This document shows, piece after piece, positions 1 to 8,589 of a stretch of DNA of 64,000 bases (the stretch's first letter is position 1; the number at the start of each line of letters is the position of its first letter). Where the stretch lies: assembly GCF_021245725.1 (NCBI RefSeq), contig NZ_JAJGSX010000003.1, positions 248,001 through 312,000 on the forward strand, in the 5' to 3' direction. The translations under genes and the position numbers were made by a program. The notes below the pieces were generated by a model, which had not been told where the DNA came from, searched no databases, and saw only the letters and a program-made list of their open reading frames with translations. The DNA is from Pseudonocardia sp. TRM90224. GTDB lineage: Bacteria > Actinomycetota > Actinomycetes > Mycobacteriales > Pseudonocardiaceae.

Positions 1-80
1 GCGATGGTCTCGACCGTGGTGTCCGGCCCCCGCTCGATGAAGAGTCGGCGAGCCGCGATCAACACCCGTCGTTCGTCCAC
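1..80 (-). CDS. TetR-family regulator, N-terminal fragment
   Basis: Only the first 26 codons lie in the window; the rest is beyond the left edge. From a GTG at 80 the frame reads VDERRVLIAARRLF and then IERGPDTTVETIA. This is the usual first helix and lead-in to the helix-turn-helix of TetR repressors. It is divergent from the acetyltransferase at 148, so it may control that gene; the 67 bp between them show no clear palindrome. Family assignment rests on a short stretch. Confidence 0.6.
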   Translation of the reverse strand, partial: MDERRVLIAARRLFIERGPDTTVETI

Positions 81-147
81 GCCACGAAGTTAGTCCCGTC
101 ATCGCTCTGCGGCGGTCGGCGCTCATGGCCGGAGGTACGTTCGGCAG

Positions 148-753
148 ATGATCGTCCCGGAGCCCGTGGTCCTGACGCGTACCGGCATCGTGCTCGAGCC
201 GTTGCGGCGCGAGCACCGCGACGGGCTCGTGGCCGCCGCGACCGACGGGAAGCTCTGGGAGCTCTGGTACACGGCCGTGCCTGGACCCGGTGAAGCGGAG
301 GCCTACATCGACACCGCACTCGACGGGCAGCGTCGCGGCACCATGCTGCCGTGGGTCGTGATCGACGACGCCACCGGCGAGGTGATCGGTACGACGCGCT
401 ACCACGACATCGACGCGGCGGTCGACCGGGTGGAGATCGGCTACACCTTCTACCGGGTGAGTCGCCAGCGGTCGCACGTGAACACGACGTGCAAGCTCCT
501 GCTGCTCGGCCACGCGTTCGACAACGTGGGCTGCGCGGTGGTCGGCTTGCGCGCGGACGGCTTCAACTTCGACTCACAACGAGCGATCGAACGGCTCGGG
601 GCGAGGAAGGACGGCGTGCTCCGCCACCACAGCCCCCGGCGCGACGGGACTGTTCGCGACACCGTCGTCTACAGCATCCTTGCGGCGGAGTGGCCCGACG
701 TCCGCAGGCACCTGGAACTGCGGCTGGAGCGCGCCCGACATGCAGGAACCTGA
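148..753 (+). CDS. GNAT acetyltransferase, RimJ/RimL-like
   Basis: A 201-residue protein with the layout of the RimJ/RimL branch of GNAT acetyltransferases, which move an acetyl group from acetyl-CoA to an amine. Visible signs are the early LEPLRREHRDGL segment, the central strand PWVVIDDATGEVIGTTRY (about residues 69-86), and a VNTTCKLLLLGHAFD segment (about 111-126) at the acetyl-CoA site. The substrate cannot be read from sequence. The ATG at 148 is kept although the nearest purine run (GGAGG at 131) is rather far upstream. It stands alone, divergent from the TetR fragment. Confidence 0.8.
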   Translation: MIVPEPVVLTRTGIVLEPLRREHRDGLVAAATDGKLWELWYTAVPGPGEAEAYIDTALDGQRRGTMLPWVVIDDATGEVIGTTRYHDIDAAVDRVEIGYTFYRVSRQRSHVNTTCKLLLLGHAFDNVGCAVVGLRADGFNFDSQRAIERLGARKDGVLRHHSPRRDGTVRDTVVYSILAAEWPDVRRHLELRLERARHAGT

Positions 754-813
754 TGACCAGGCGTCGATCATATGCATTGGGCAGATCCTCGGAACGACCG
801 TAACTTCGCCTGC

Positions 814-1233
814 ATGACGATCACGCGCCAGCACCTCACCGTCGGCGAGGACGGCCAGCCGGTCCCGATCACCAACGACCCGGACGGCAACCCGTTCCCG
901 CGGATCCCGGTCATCAGCTACGCGGTGACGCACGGCGACACCGTGCACCTCAGCGGGATCACCGCCCATCCGCTGGGTCCCTCGCGGGGCATCCGGGCCC
1001 AGACCCGGGAGGTGCTCGGGCGGATCGACGAGCTGCTCGCCGGAGCGGGCACCGACAAGTCGAAGCTGCTCACGGCGCAGGTGTGGCTCGCCGACATGGG
1101 CGACTTCAGCGAGCACAACCGGGAGTGGAACGCCTGGGTGGACCTCGCCAACCCCCCGGTGCGGGCGTGCGTGCAGGCGACGCTGATCCTCCCGGTGCTG
1201 CTCGTCGAGATCATGGTGACCGCTGCGCGCTGA
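814..1233 (+). CDS. RidA/YjgF-family protein
   Basis: A 139-residue member of the RidA (Rid/YER057c/UK114) family. Such proteins are often imine/enamine deaminases; other members act in specific catabolic pathways. The VSYAVTHGDTVHLSGITA-like strand region and the AQVWLADMGDFSEHNREWNAW segment (two parts, about residues 90-110) are typical. The C-terminus has PPVRACVQATLI, with the arginine that binds the carboxylate in active RidA proteins. An upstream in-frame ATG at 772 exists, but the homologous part begins at the ATG at 814. Confidence 0.82.
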   Translation: MTITRQHLTVGEDGQPVPITNDPDGNPFPRIPVISYAVTHGDTVHLSGITAHPLGPSRGIRAQTREVLGRIDELLAGAGTDKSKLLTAQVWLADMGDFSEHNREWNAWVDLANPPVRACVQATLILPVLLVEIMVTAAR

Positions 1234-1248
1234 GACCGTGCCCGTCGC

Positions 1249-2358
1249 TCAGCCCGGTTTGAAGAACGCGAGCATCCTCCGGCTGGCGTCCGGTGCCATC
1301 AAGATCTCCTGGATGTCCGCGGAGTCCCGGGCGGCGGCGGTCGTGCGTTCGTACATCTCCTTCTCGTACTCCGCGACGGCGGCGGGGACGTCGTCCGGGT
1401 GCGCGGCCAGGGCGAGCCCGAGCAGCGCGCCGTCGAGCAGCGCCATGTTGGCGCCCTCCCCGACCGGTGGCATCAGGTGCGCGGCATCGCCGACGAGGGT
1501 GACGTCGGGCCTCGACGGCCAGGTCAGGCCGATCGGGAGGGTGCTGATCGGCCAGAGCCGGATCATGTCGTCGGAGGCTGCGATCAAGGCGGTGAACCGC
1601 GGGTGCCAGCCGGGGAGCATGTCGATCAGCCGCGCCCTGGCGGTGGCCGGGTCGTCGAACGGGATCCCGCTGGTGGCGAACCAGTCCTCGGCGGTGTTGT
1701 AGAAGCTGATGCCGATGCGCACGCGGCCGTCGCCGTTGCGCTGCGCCGCCAGCGACTTCCCGTCGCCGAGCACCCAGTAGCTGCCGCGTCCGACCATCGC
1801 CGCGAGGTCGGGGTGCGTGCGGTCGATATCCGGGATGCCGATCTCGACGGCGTTCTGGCCGATGTGCGTGGGACGGGCGTCGGTGAGCATCGGGCGGACC
1901 CGCGAGTTCGCGCCGTCGGCCCCGACCAGCAGGTCGTACGTCGTGCTGCTGCCGTCGGCGAAGTGCAGCACGCCGTCGGCGGACGATTCGAATGTGTGCC
2001 CCCAGCGCACCGCACTCTCGGGGATGGATTCCAGCAGCAGGTCGCGCAGATCGGCCCGATCGACCTCGGGCCGGAGGAGCGGGGCGTCGTCGGGAGTGTC
2101 CTCCTGGAGCAGGAGGGTGCCGTCCGGCTCGAGAAGCCGCAGGTCCTGGCCCTCACCGCGGGCGATCGCGAAGAACTCGTCGATGAGCCCGGCCTCGCGC
2201 AGTGCCCGCTGGCCGGAGTGGATGTCGAGCATGCCGCCCTGACCACGTGCCTCGCGGGACGACTCCCGTTCGTAGACGACGGCGTTGATGCCGTTCACGT
2301 GCAGCACCCTGGCCAGCGCCAGGCCGCCCAGGCCGGCTCCGACGATCGCGATCTCCAT
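1249..2358 (-). CDS. FAD-dependent monooxygenase, TetX-like
   Basis: A 369-residue class A flavoprotein monooxygenase. Residues 1-30 hold the Rossmann motif (VGAGLGGLALARVL) ending in an acidic residue (VYERE); the FAD motif LVGDAAHLMPPVGEGANMAL lies near residue 290. The early GQGGMLDIHSGQRALREAGL stretch resembles TetX and related tetracycline-modifying oxygenases, but aromatic-ring hydroxylases share the fold. The start at 2358 has GAGGGG just upstream; a longer frame to 2388 would run into the operator. It is divergent from a TetR gene, which suggests ligand-induced expression. The substrate is unknown. Confidence 0.85.
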   Translation of the reverse strand: MEIAIVGAGLGGLALARVLHVNGINAVVYERESSREARGQGGMLDIHSGQRALREAGLIDEFFAIARGEGQDLRLLEPDGTLLLQEDTPDDAPLLRPEVDRADLRDLLLESIPESAVRWGHTFESSADGVLHFADGSSTTYDLLVGADGANSRVRPMLTDARPTHIGQNAVEIGIPDIDRTHPDLAAMVGRGSYWVLGDGKSLAAQRNGDGRVRIGISFYNTAEDWFATSGIPFDDPATARARLIDMLPGWHPRFTALIAASDDMIRLWPISTLPIGLTWPSRPDVTLVGDAAHLMPPVGEGANMALLDGALLGLALAAHPDDVPAAVAEYEKEMYERTTAAARDSADIQEILMAPDASRRMLAFFKPG

Positions 2359-2387
2359 GGTCACCCCTCGATTCACCGTATCGGTCA

Positions 2388-2398
2388 ATACAGTGTAT
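2388..2398. promoter_or_regulatory. Palindromic operator between TetR gene and monooxygenase
   Basis: ATACAGTGTAT is a perfect 11-bp palindrome around a central G. It sits 29 bp upstream of the monooxygenase start and 26 bp upstream of the TetR start. A further TGTATC half-site lies at 2411-2416. Position and symmetry fit the operator of the adjacent TetR repressor; binding itself is inferred. Confidence 0.5.
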
Positions 2399-2424
2399 CA
2401 ACACCAACGCTGTATCGTCGCCGC

Positions 2425-3105
2425 ATGTTGGTGTGGGAGCGGCCGGAGCCGCCGGAACGGCCGACGCCGGCCCCGCTGAGCCGGGAGCGCATCGTCCGGG
2501 CGGCCGTCCGCCTCGCCGACGTCGACGGCCTCGACGCGGTGTCGTTGCGCAAGGTCGCCGCGGAGCTGGACGTCGGGCCGATGCGGCTGTACGGCTACAT
2601 CGCCACCAAGGAGGAGCTGCTCGATCTGATGGTCGACGCCGTTCACTCCGAGATCCGACCGACCGGAGCCGGCTGGCGCGAAGCACTGAGCTCCCTGGCC
2701 GAAACCACCCGGCAGGCCGCCCGCCAGCACGAATGGCTGGCCGACCTGATCGGCGGGCGGCCCCAGCTCGGACCGAACACGCTGGCCGGCGGAGATGCCG
2801 TGCTGGCCGCGATGGGCGACATCGAGCTCGAAATCGTCGTGCCGGCGGTGGCCGCCGTCAACGCGTACGTGGTCGGCGCCGTACGTCGGGAGGTCGCCGA
2901 ACGACGTGCCGAGCGGGTGTCCGGGATGGACAAGCACGAGTGGCAGGTCGCCTTCGGGCCCTACCTGCTGCGCACGTTCGCGACCGGCCGGTTCCCCGCG
3001 CTCGCCAGGATGGTCCACGACGGCCCGCACCTCGACCCCGACGAGACCTTCCGCACCGGCCTGCAGTTCGTCCTCGACGGCATCGAGGCGCGGCTGCCGC
3101 GTTAG
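2425..3105 (+). CDS. TetR-family transcriptional regulator
   Basis: A 226-residue repressor with a helix-turn-helix at about residues 22-65 (LSRERIVRAAVRLADVDGLD, then VSLRKVAAELDVGPMRLYGY and IATKEELLDLMVDAV). The C-terminal region is of the tetracycline-repressor type rather than a short generic TetR core. It most likely represses the divergent TetX-like monooxygenase through the palindrome at 2388-2398. The ATG at 2425 is the first start after that palindrome. The inducer is not predictable. Confidence 0.85.
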   Translation: MLVWERPEPPERPTPAPLSRERIVRAAVRLADVDGLDAVSLRKVAAELDVGPMRLYGYIATKEELLDLMVDAVHSEIRPTGAGWREALSSLAETTRQAARQHEWLADLIGGRPQLGPNTLAGGDAVLAAMGDIELEIVVPAVAAVNAYVVGAVRREVAERRAERVSGMDKHEWQVAFGPYLLRTFATGRFPALARMVHDGPHLDPDETFRTGLQFVLDGIEARLPR

Positions 3106-3140
3106 GGTCGCGGTCCGCCTAGATCGAGGGAGGGGGATCT

Positions 3141-4028
3141 GTGCGGATCGCGATCGCCGGGCTGGCCACCAGTCACCCTTACACCGACGCCAAGACGCTC
3201 GCCGCGCACGCCGAGCTCGCCGTTTGGGAGCCCGACCGGGAGCGGCTGGCCCGCTTCACCGGCGAGCACCCGGGCGCGATCGTCTGCGCCGACCTGGCCG
3301 CGCTGCTCGCGACCGCACCGGACGGGGTGGTGCTGACGGTGCCGAACCCGCAGGTCCCGGCCGCGCTCGCGCAGGTGCTCGGGACCGGGCTGCCCTGCTT
3401 CGTCAACAAGCCGGCGGCCGCGACCCGTGCCCAGCTCGACGCGTTGGACGCGCTGCCGATCGGCGACCGCGTGTTGAGCAGCTCGGTGCTGCGCTTCGCG
3501 CCGGCGATCGCGGCGGCGGCGCTCGACCCGGCGCAGGTGCTGGCGGTGCGGGCGACCGTCCGCCACGACGTCGGCATGTGGGCCACCGGCTACAACCGTT
3601 GGCAGGACACCCCGGCCGAGGGCGGTGGCACGCTCGTGACGATGGGCGTGCACGGCGTCGAGCTGCTGGTGGCGCTGCTGGGGCCGGACGTGCGGCTCGT
3701 CGGGGCCGCGGGCGCGATCCGGCACCACCACGGCCTGCACTCGGAGGACACCGGGGTCATGGCGCTGCGGTGGGCGTCGGGTGTCGTGGGCACCGTCGAG
3801 ATCATCGGCGTCTCGGCCGAGGAGGCCTACACGGTTGCCGTGCACCGGGCCGGCGGCACCGACACGATCGTCGTCGAAGGTGGCGACGAGCCGCTGCGCG
3901 GTCTCGGCTACGAGGGCACGATCGCGGCGTTCCTCGCCATGGTGGGCGGCGCGCCGAGCCCGGTCCCGTGGGTGCAGACCCGTGCTGTGCTGGAGGTGCT
4001 GGTCTCGGCCCGTGAGCACACGCGTTGA
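3141..4028 (+). CDS. Gfo/Idh/MocA-family oxidoreductase
   Basis: A 295-residue NAD(P)-dependent sugar or cyclitol dehydrogenase of the Gfo/Idh/MocA family. The N-terminus has the dinucleotide fold (MRIAIAGLATSHPY), and VNKPAAAT near residue 92 is a variant of the family EKP motif, whose Lys is catalytic. The protein is about 40 residues shorter than many relatives. It starts with GTG 35 bp after the TetR stop with GAGGGAGGGG upstream. It opens the catabolic locus but has no copy of the 18-bp operator in front of it, so its control may differ from its neighbours. Confidence 0.85.
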   Translation: MRIAIAGLATSHPYTDAKTLAAHAELAVWEPDRERLARFTGEHPGAIVCADLAALLATAPDGVVLTVPNPQVPAALAQVLGTGLPCFVNKPAAATRAQLDALDALPIGDRVLSSSVLRFAPAIAAAALDPAQVLAVRATVRHDVGMWATGYNRWQDTPAEGGGTLVTMGVHGVELLVALLGPDVRLVGAAGAIRHHHGLHSEDTGVMALRWASGVVGTVEIIGVSAEEAYTVAVHRAGGTDTIVVEGGDEPLRGLGYEGTIAAFLAMVGGAPSPVPWVQTRAVLEVLVSAREHTR

Positions 4029-4047
4029 CAGCCGTTCCGGCCCGCAG

Positions 4048-4065
4048 TTACGGTCTGGGCCGTAA
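4048..4065. promoter_or_regulatory. 18-bp operator, site A
   Basis: TTACGGTCTGGGCCGTAA lies 21 bp before the GTG start of the epimerase-like gene. The outer arms are perfect (AGTTACGG/CCGTAACT once one flanking base on each side is counted). It is the best match to the motif found at five places in this locus, TTnCGGTCnGGnCCGnAA. It probably controls 4087-6146. Confidence 0.6.
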
Positions 4066-4086
4066 CTGGAACTGCGGGGGGAACGC

Positions 4087-5094
4087 GTGCGGACGACGGC
4101 GGAACTCGACGAGCGGCTCGCGCGCCCCGACCCGGCGCTCGTCGAGGACCTGGAGAAGCTCGACGGCGACATCCTGATCCTCGGCGCAGGCGGGAAGCTC
4201 GGCCCGAGCCTCACCCGGCTCGCGCTCAACGCCACCCGCGGCTCGCGCACGGTCACCGCGGTCTCGCGCTTCTCGGAGCCGGGCCTCGCCGACGCGCTGC
4301 GGGCGGACGGCGCGAACGTCGTCAGCGCCGACGTCGCCGACGATCAGGCCCTGCGGGCGCTGCCGGATGCGGCCAACGTCGTGATGCTGGTCGGGGCGAA
4401 GTTCGGTACGCAGGGCCGCGAGCAGGCGACCTGGTTCACGAACGCGTACCTGCCCGGCCGGATCGCCGACCGGTTCCGCGGCTCGCGCATCGCCGCGCTC
4501 TCCACCGGCAATGTGTACCCGCTCGTGCCCGTGACCAGCGGCGGAAGCGTCGAGGACGATCCGACGGGCCCGGTCGGCGACTACGCGATGAGCTGCCTCG
4601 GCCGGGAGCGGGTGCTGACGCACCTCGCCGAGACCCACGGCAGCCCGTTGGCGCTGATCCGCCTCAACTACGCCGTCGAGATGCGCTACGGGGTTCTCGT
4701 CGACCTGGCGCAAAAGGTGCTCGCCGGCACTCCGATCGACCTCGCGACCGGCCACGTGAACGTCGTGTGGCAGGGCTACGCGAACGCGGTGACCCTGCGC
4801 AGCCTGCTGCTGGCCGACGTCCCGCCGTTCGTCCTGAACGTCACCGGCCCCGAGCTGCTCTCCGTCCGGTGGGCGGCCGAGGAGCTCGGGCGGGTGCTGG
4901 GCAAGGAGCCCGAGTTCGTCGGCGAACCAGCCCCGACCGCGCTGCTCTCCAACGCCGCCCGGTGCCATCGGCTGTTCGGATATCCGCAGCTCACGCCGGG
5001 TGAGCTGATCGAGCACACCGCGCGCTGGGTGGCCGATGGCGGGCCGCTGCTCGGCAAGCCCACCAAGTTCGAGCGGCGTGACGGCCGCTTCTGA
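4087..5094 (+). CDS. NAD-dependent epimerase/dehydratase-like protein
   Basis: A 335-residue extended short-chain dehydrogenase-like protein. The nucleotide-binding motif ILILGAGGKLGPSL is at about residues 21-34, and STGNVYP near residue 140 is at the usual active-site Ser/Thr position. The catalytic YxxxK appears as YAMSC, with Cys where Lys is expected, so normal epimerase chemistry is doubtful. It may be a redox or binding relative specific to this pathway. Its stop shares one base with the start of the next gene (TGATG), so the two are co-translated. Confidence 0.75.
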   Translation: MRTTAELDERLARPDPALVEDLEKLDGDILILGAGGKLGPSLTRLALNATRGSRTVTAVSRFSEPGLADALRADGANVVSADVADDQALRALPDAANVVMLVGAKFGTQGREQATWFTNAYLPGRIADRFRGSRIAALSTGNVYPLVPVTSGGSVEDDPTGPVGDYAMSCLGRERVLTHLAETHGSPLALIRLNYAVEMRYGVLVDLAQKVLAGTPIDLATGHVNVVWQGYANAVTLRSLLLADVPPFVLNVTGPELLSVRWAAEELGRVLGKEPEFVGEPAPTALLSNAARCHRLFGYPQLTPGELIEHTARWVADGGPLLGKPTKFERRDGRF

Positions 5095-6146
5095 TGATCA
5101 GCGAGACGAGCCCCAGCAGCACCGTGCCCGACCTGTTCCGCAACGGCATGGTCATCCCCGCCCACCCGCTGGCGCTCACCGCCGACCGCACGCTCGACGA
5201 GCGCCGCCAGCGGGCACTGACCCGCTACTACGTCGAGGCGGGCGCGGGTGGGCTGGCCGTCGGGGTGCACACCACGCAGTTCGCCGTGCACGGGACCGGG
5301 CTGCTCGCCCCGGTGCTGGAGCTGGCCGCGGAGACCGCGCGCGGGTACGACCGTCCGGTCGCCCTGATCGCCGGAGTGATGGGCACGACGGCACAGGCGG
5401 TAGCCGAAGCGGAGCTGGCGCGCTCGCTCGGCTACGACATGGTGCTGCTCAGCCCGTTGCGCGAGCTTGCCGAGGACGGGCTGGTCGAGCGGGCCCGCGC
5501 GGTGGGCGAAGTGCTGCCGGTGATCGGCTTCTACCTGCAGCCGGCGGTCGGCGGGCGGCCGCTGACCCGCGGCTTCTGGGAGCGGTTCGCCTCGGTCGAG
5601 GCCGTGGTGGGGATCAAGGTCGCGCCGTTCGACCGCTACCGCACCCTGGACGTCCTGCACGGCGTGGTCAGGGCGGGCCGGACGGCCGAGGTCGCGCTCT
5701 ACACCGGCAACGACGACCACATCCTCGCCGACCTAGTCACCGCGCACCGCGTGGTCGTCGACGGCCGTGAGGTGGACGTCGAGTTCGTCGGCGGGCTGCT
5801 CGGCCAGTGGGCGGTGTGGGTGCACCGGGCGGTCGAGCTGCTGGCGCAGGCGCGGCTGGCGCGCGGTGGCGACGACGTCGCGATGCGGCGGCTGCTCTCG
5901 CTCGACGGGCACCTCACTGACGCCAACGCGGCGATCTTCGACTCGGCCAACGGCTTCCGCGGCTGCATCCCGGGCATCCACGAGGTGCTGCGCCGGCAGG
6001 GGTTGCTGGCCGGCCGGTGGTGCCTCGACCCCGCTGAGGAGCTGTCCCCCGGTCAGCTGGCCGAGATCGACCGGATCTGGGCGGCGTACCCGCGGCTGCG
6101 CGACGACGAGTTCGTCGCGGAGCGGCTCGCGACCTGGCTGGCCTGA
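5094..6146 (+). CDS. DapA-family aldolase/lyase
   Basis: A 350-residue member of the dihydrodipicolinate synthase/N-acetylneuraminate lyase superfamily, class I aldolases that form a Schiff base on lysine. The likely Schiff-base lysine is in VVGIKVAPF (about residue 181), the tyrosine is in GFYLQPAVGG, and HTTQ replaces the usual GTTGE substrate loop. It carries an extra C-terminal region compared with DapA (about 290 residues). With the sugar-type importer and oxidoreductases nearby it is more likely a catabolic keto-acid lyase or dehydratase than a lysine biosynthesis enzyme. Confidence 0.8.
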   Translation: MISETSPSSTVPDLFRNGMVIPAHPLALTADRTLDERRQRALTRYYVEAGAGGLAVGVHTTQFAVHGTGLLAPVLELAAETARGYDRPVALIAGVMGTTAQAVAEAELARSLGYDMVLLSPLRELAEDGLVERARAVGEVLPVIGFYLQPAVGGRPLTRGFWERFASVEAVVGIKVAPFDRYRTLDVLHGVVRAGRTAEVALYTGNDDHILADLVTAHRVVVDGREVDVEFVGGLLGQWAVWVHRAVELLAQARLARGGDDVAMRRLLSLDGHLTDANAAIFDSANGFRGCIPGIHEVLRRQGLLAGRWCLDPAEELSPGQLAEIDRIWAAYPRLRDDEFVAERLATWLA

Positions 6147-6150
6147 CGTG

Positions 6151-7371
6151 TCAGAGCGTCAGCCGGTACAGGGTGAGCGGACGACCACTGGACCCGCTGG
6201 TCAGGTTGCCGGTGCGCTCGGCGAGCCCGGCGAGCTCGAGGCGCTGCAGCATGCGGCGCGCCGTGCGTTGCTGGACGACCAGCCGATCGGCGATCTCCCG
6301 GGTGGTCAGCGGCTCGTCGCCGGCCGCGGCGCGGGCCTCCTGCAACTTCTCCAGCGTAGGCACCGAGAGGCCGACGCGGCGGGCGAGCAGCGCGAGGCTG
6401 TGTGCGCCGCCCGCGGCCCCCGTGATCGGCGCGGCCGGCGCCGACTCCAGCACGATGTCGGTGTCGGCCCGCAGCGAGAGCACGGCGGCGACGTCGCCGA
6501 TGCGCCGGGCCCTGGCGAGCGCGCGCCTGGCCAGGCTCTCCGCCTCCGCGGCGCTGCGGCCCAGCCCGAAGCCGACACGCACGACGTCGCTCTGCTCGGC
6601 CAGCCGCGTGAGCATCGGCAGCGCGGTGAAGCCCGCCGTCGCGTCGTGCAGCGGGCCACGGGTCGTGACCAGCAGGTGCGTGCCCCCGCGGAACGCCGCG
6701 AGCGTGCCGCCCAGCGCCGCGGCCTCGCGCAGCAACCCGTCCTCGCCGGCCACCTCCACCAGCCCGAGCGCGATCTGGGCGTCCTCCTGCGCCTGCCCTT
6801 CCGCGGTCAGCAGCAGCTGGCGCAGCGCCACGCGCACCGAACGGACCGAGGGCACGAGCCGCAGGACGTGCATCTCGTCGCGCAGCGCGTCGCGCACCGA
6901 GCTGAGGCAGGTGACGACCGGGCGGGCGCCGCCGCGGCGGTGGAACGCGATCGCCCCCTCGGACGTCATCTCCCGGCGGTACGGCAGCGTGCGCAGCTCG
7001 CCGGTGGGCAGGCCCGCCTCGGTGAACGTGCTGATCACCTCGCCGGTGGCGAGCGTGTCGATCGACAGGCGCGAGACGTCGTGCCCCTCGTGCTGCAGCC
7101 GCACGAGTGCGCCCAGCAGCGTCGAGCCCGAGTAGTCGACGAACGCGGCGGGGCGGGTCAGCACGTCGGCGTCGCGGGCGAGCATGTACGGGACGATGCC
7201 GGTGAACAGCCAGCCCTCGACAGCGCCCGCCTGCGCCTCGACGATCGCCGGGGCGTGCGACTCGTGGTCGTAGTCGAGCCGCAGCGCGGTGACCCCGAGC
7301 TGCTCCTCGCACGTGGCCGCGACGTCGTCGACAAGATCGTGCGGCCCGACGACACCGATCACGATGCCCAC
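6151..7371 (-). CDS. Transcriptional regulator with C-terminal winged helix, likely controller of the locus
   Basis: A 406-residue protein. Residues 1-200 look like an alpha/beta sensor region (VGIVIGVVGPHDLVDD at the start). The middle (about 215-315) has features of a degenerate GGDEF-like domain, such as VRVGFGLGRSAAEAESLARR and ALARARRIGD. The C-terminus (about 340-406) is a winged helix-turn-helix containing LTTREIADRLVVQQRTARRM. The GTG at 7371 follows GAGAGGAGG. It is divergent from the aminotransferase gene, and one 18-bp operator lies between them. I infer that it binds all five operators; the ligand is unknown. It ends 4 bp from the convergent lyase gene. Confidence 0.7.
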   Translation of the reverse strand: MGIVIGVVGPHDLVDDVAATCEEQLGVTALRLDYDHESHAPAIVEAQAGAVEGWLFTGIVPYMLARDADVLTRPAAFVDYSGSTLLGALVRLQHEGHDVSRLSIDTLATGEVISTFTEAGLPTGELRTLPYRREMTSEGAIAFHRRGGARPVVTCLSSVRDALRDEMHVLRLVPSVRSVRVALRQLLLTAEGQAQEDAQIALGLVEVAGEDGLLREAAALGGTLAAFRGGTHLLVTTRGPLHDATAGFTALPMLTRLAEQSDVVRVGFGLGRSAAEAESLARRALARARRIGDVAAVLSLRADTDIVLESAPAAPITGAAGGAHSLALLARRVGLSVPTLEKLQEARAAAGDEPLTTREIADRLVVQQRTARRMLQRLELAGLAERTGNLTSGSSGRPLTLYRLTL

Positions 7372-7394
7372 CCGCGGCCTCCTCTCGTCCGGTA

Positions 7395-7412
7395 TTTCGG
7401 TCGGGGCCGCAA
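7395..7412. promoter_or_regulatory. 18-bp operator, site B
   Basis: TTTCGGTCGGGGCCGCAA matches every fixed position of TTnCGGTCnGGnCCGnAA. It sits in the 63-bp divergent gap between the regulator (start 7371) and the aminotransferase (start 7435). This suits autoregulation and co-control of the aminotransferase. Confidence 0.55.
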
Positions 7413-7434
7413 TCGTAGCCACTGAGGAGTGCGG

Positions 7435-8589
7435 ATGGTCCTGCGGTTCCCGTCGATGGCCGATGCCGACGGCCGGACGCTCGGCGACGAGGAGCTTGCC
7501 GCCCTCGGCGAGGTGATCCGCTCGGGCATGCTCAGCTCGGTCTGGGGAACCGCGGCGCGTGCGCTGGAGCGCGAGGTCGCGCAGCTGTACGGCGCACGAC
7601 ACGCGATCTCCTGCAGCTCCGGCACCGCCGCACTCCACCTCTCGGTCGTCGCGGCCGCGCCCGAGCCGGGCGATGAGATCATCACGACCCCGATCACCGA
7701 CTTCGGGACCGTGGCGCCCATTCTGGCGCAGAACGCGGTGCCGGTGTTCGCCGACGTCGACGCCGCGACTGGCGCGCTCGACCCGGACGCCGTCGCAGCG
7801 CTGATCGGGCCGCGGACCCGCGCGATCATCGCGGTGCACCTGTTCGGCGCCCCGGCGCCGGTTGCGGAGCTGCGCGCGCTCGCCGACGAGCGCGGCCTGG
7901 TGCTGATCGAGGACTGCGCGCAGGCGTGGCTGACCCGGGTGCCGGACGGGCGGCTCGCCGGCACCGCGGGCTCGGTCGGCACCTTGAGCCTGCAGCAGTG
8001 GAAGCACATCACGTGCGGCGACGGTGGGCTCGTGATCACCGACGACGACCGGCTGGCCAAGGCGATGCGCCTGTTCGCCGACAAGGGGTGGGACCGCGCG
8101 GCCGGTCGTTCGCACGAGACGTTCGGCCTCAACTACCGGATGACCGAGCTGCAGGCCGCGGTGGCGCGGGCCCAGCTGGCGAAGCTGCCCGCGGTCGTCG
8201 CCCGGCGCCGGGCGAGCGCCGAGGCGCTGCTGGCGGCGATCGACGGGCTCCCCGACACCGTGCTGCCGCGCCCCGACGGGCACGCGTGGTGGCTGTTCCC
8301 GCTGGTCCGCCCGCGCGGCGACGCGCCGCAGCTGGCCGCGCACCTGAGTGCCGCCGGGATCCCGGCCCGAGCCGGCTACCTGCGTGAACCGCTCAACCGG
8401 GCGCCCGTGTGGTCCGGGCCCATCTACGGCAGCTCGGCGTTCCCGCTCGACGGGGCGGCCGGCCCGACGTTGCCGTGCCCGCGCGCCGAGGAGCTGGTCG
8501 AACGCACGTTGCTCGTCATCGACTGGAACGAGAACTACACCGACGAGCACGTGGCGCTGATCGCGAAGGAGCTCAGGAGCTTCGCCTAA
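7435..8589 (+). CDS. DegT/DnrJ/EryC1-family PLP aminotransferase
   Basis: A 384-residue fold-type I PLP enzyme. Visible are SCSSGTAALHLS (phosphate-binding), LIEDCAQAWL with the aspartate that pairs with the PLP nitrogen, and LQQWKHITCGDGGLVITD with the PLP lysine. The family transaminates keto-sugars or keto-cyclitols and includes AHBA synthase. The ATG at 7435 has GAGGAG five bases upstream; an alternative GTG at 7429 would lie inside that ribosome site. Together with the DapA-like, Gfo/Idh/MocA and importer genes it suggests an amino-sugar or aminocyclitol substrate, which is an inference. Confidence 0.82.
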   Translation: MVLRFPSMADADGRTLGDEELAALGEVIRSGMLSSVWGTAARALEREVAQLYGARHAISCSSGTAALHLSVVAAAPEPGDEIITTPITDFGTVAPILAQNAVPVFADVDAATGALDPDAVAALIGPRTRAIIAVHLFGAPAPVAELRALADERGLVLIEDCAQAWLTRVPDGRLAGTAGSVGTLSLQQWKHITCGDGGLVITDDDRLAKAMRLFADKGWDRAAGRSHETFGLNYRMTELQAAVARAQLAKLPAVVARRRASAEALLAAIDGLPDTVLPRPDGHAWWLFPLVRPRGDAPQLAAHLSAAGIPARAGYLREPLNRAPVWSGPIYGSSAFPLDGAAGPTLPCPRAEELVERTLLVIDWNENYTDEHVALIAKELRSFA

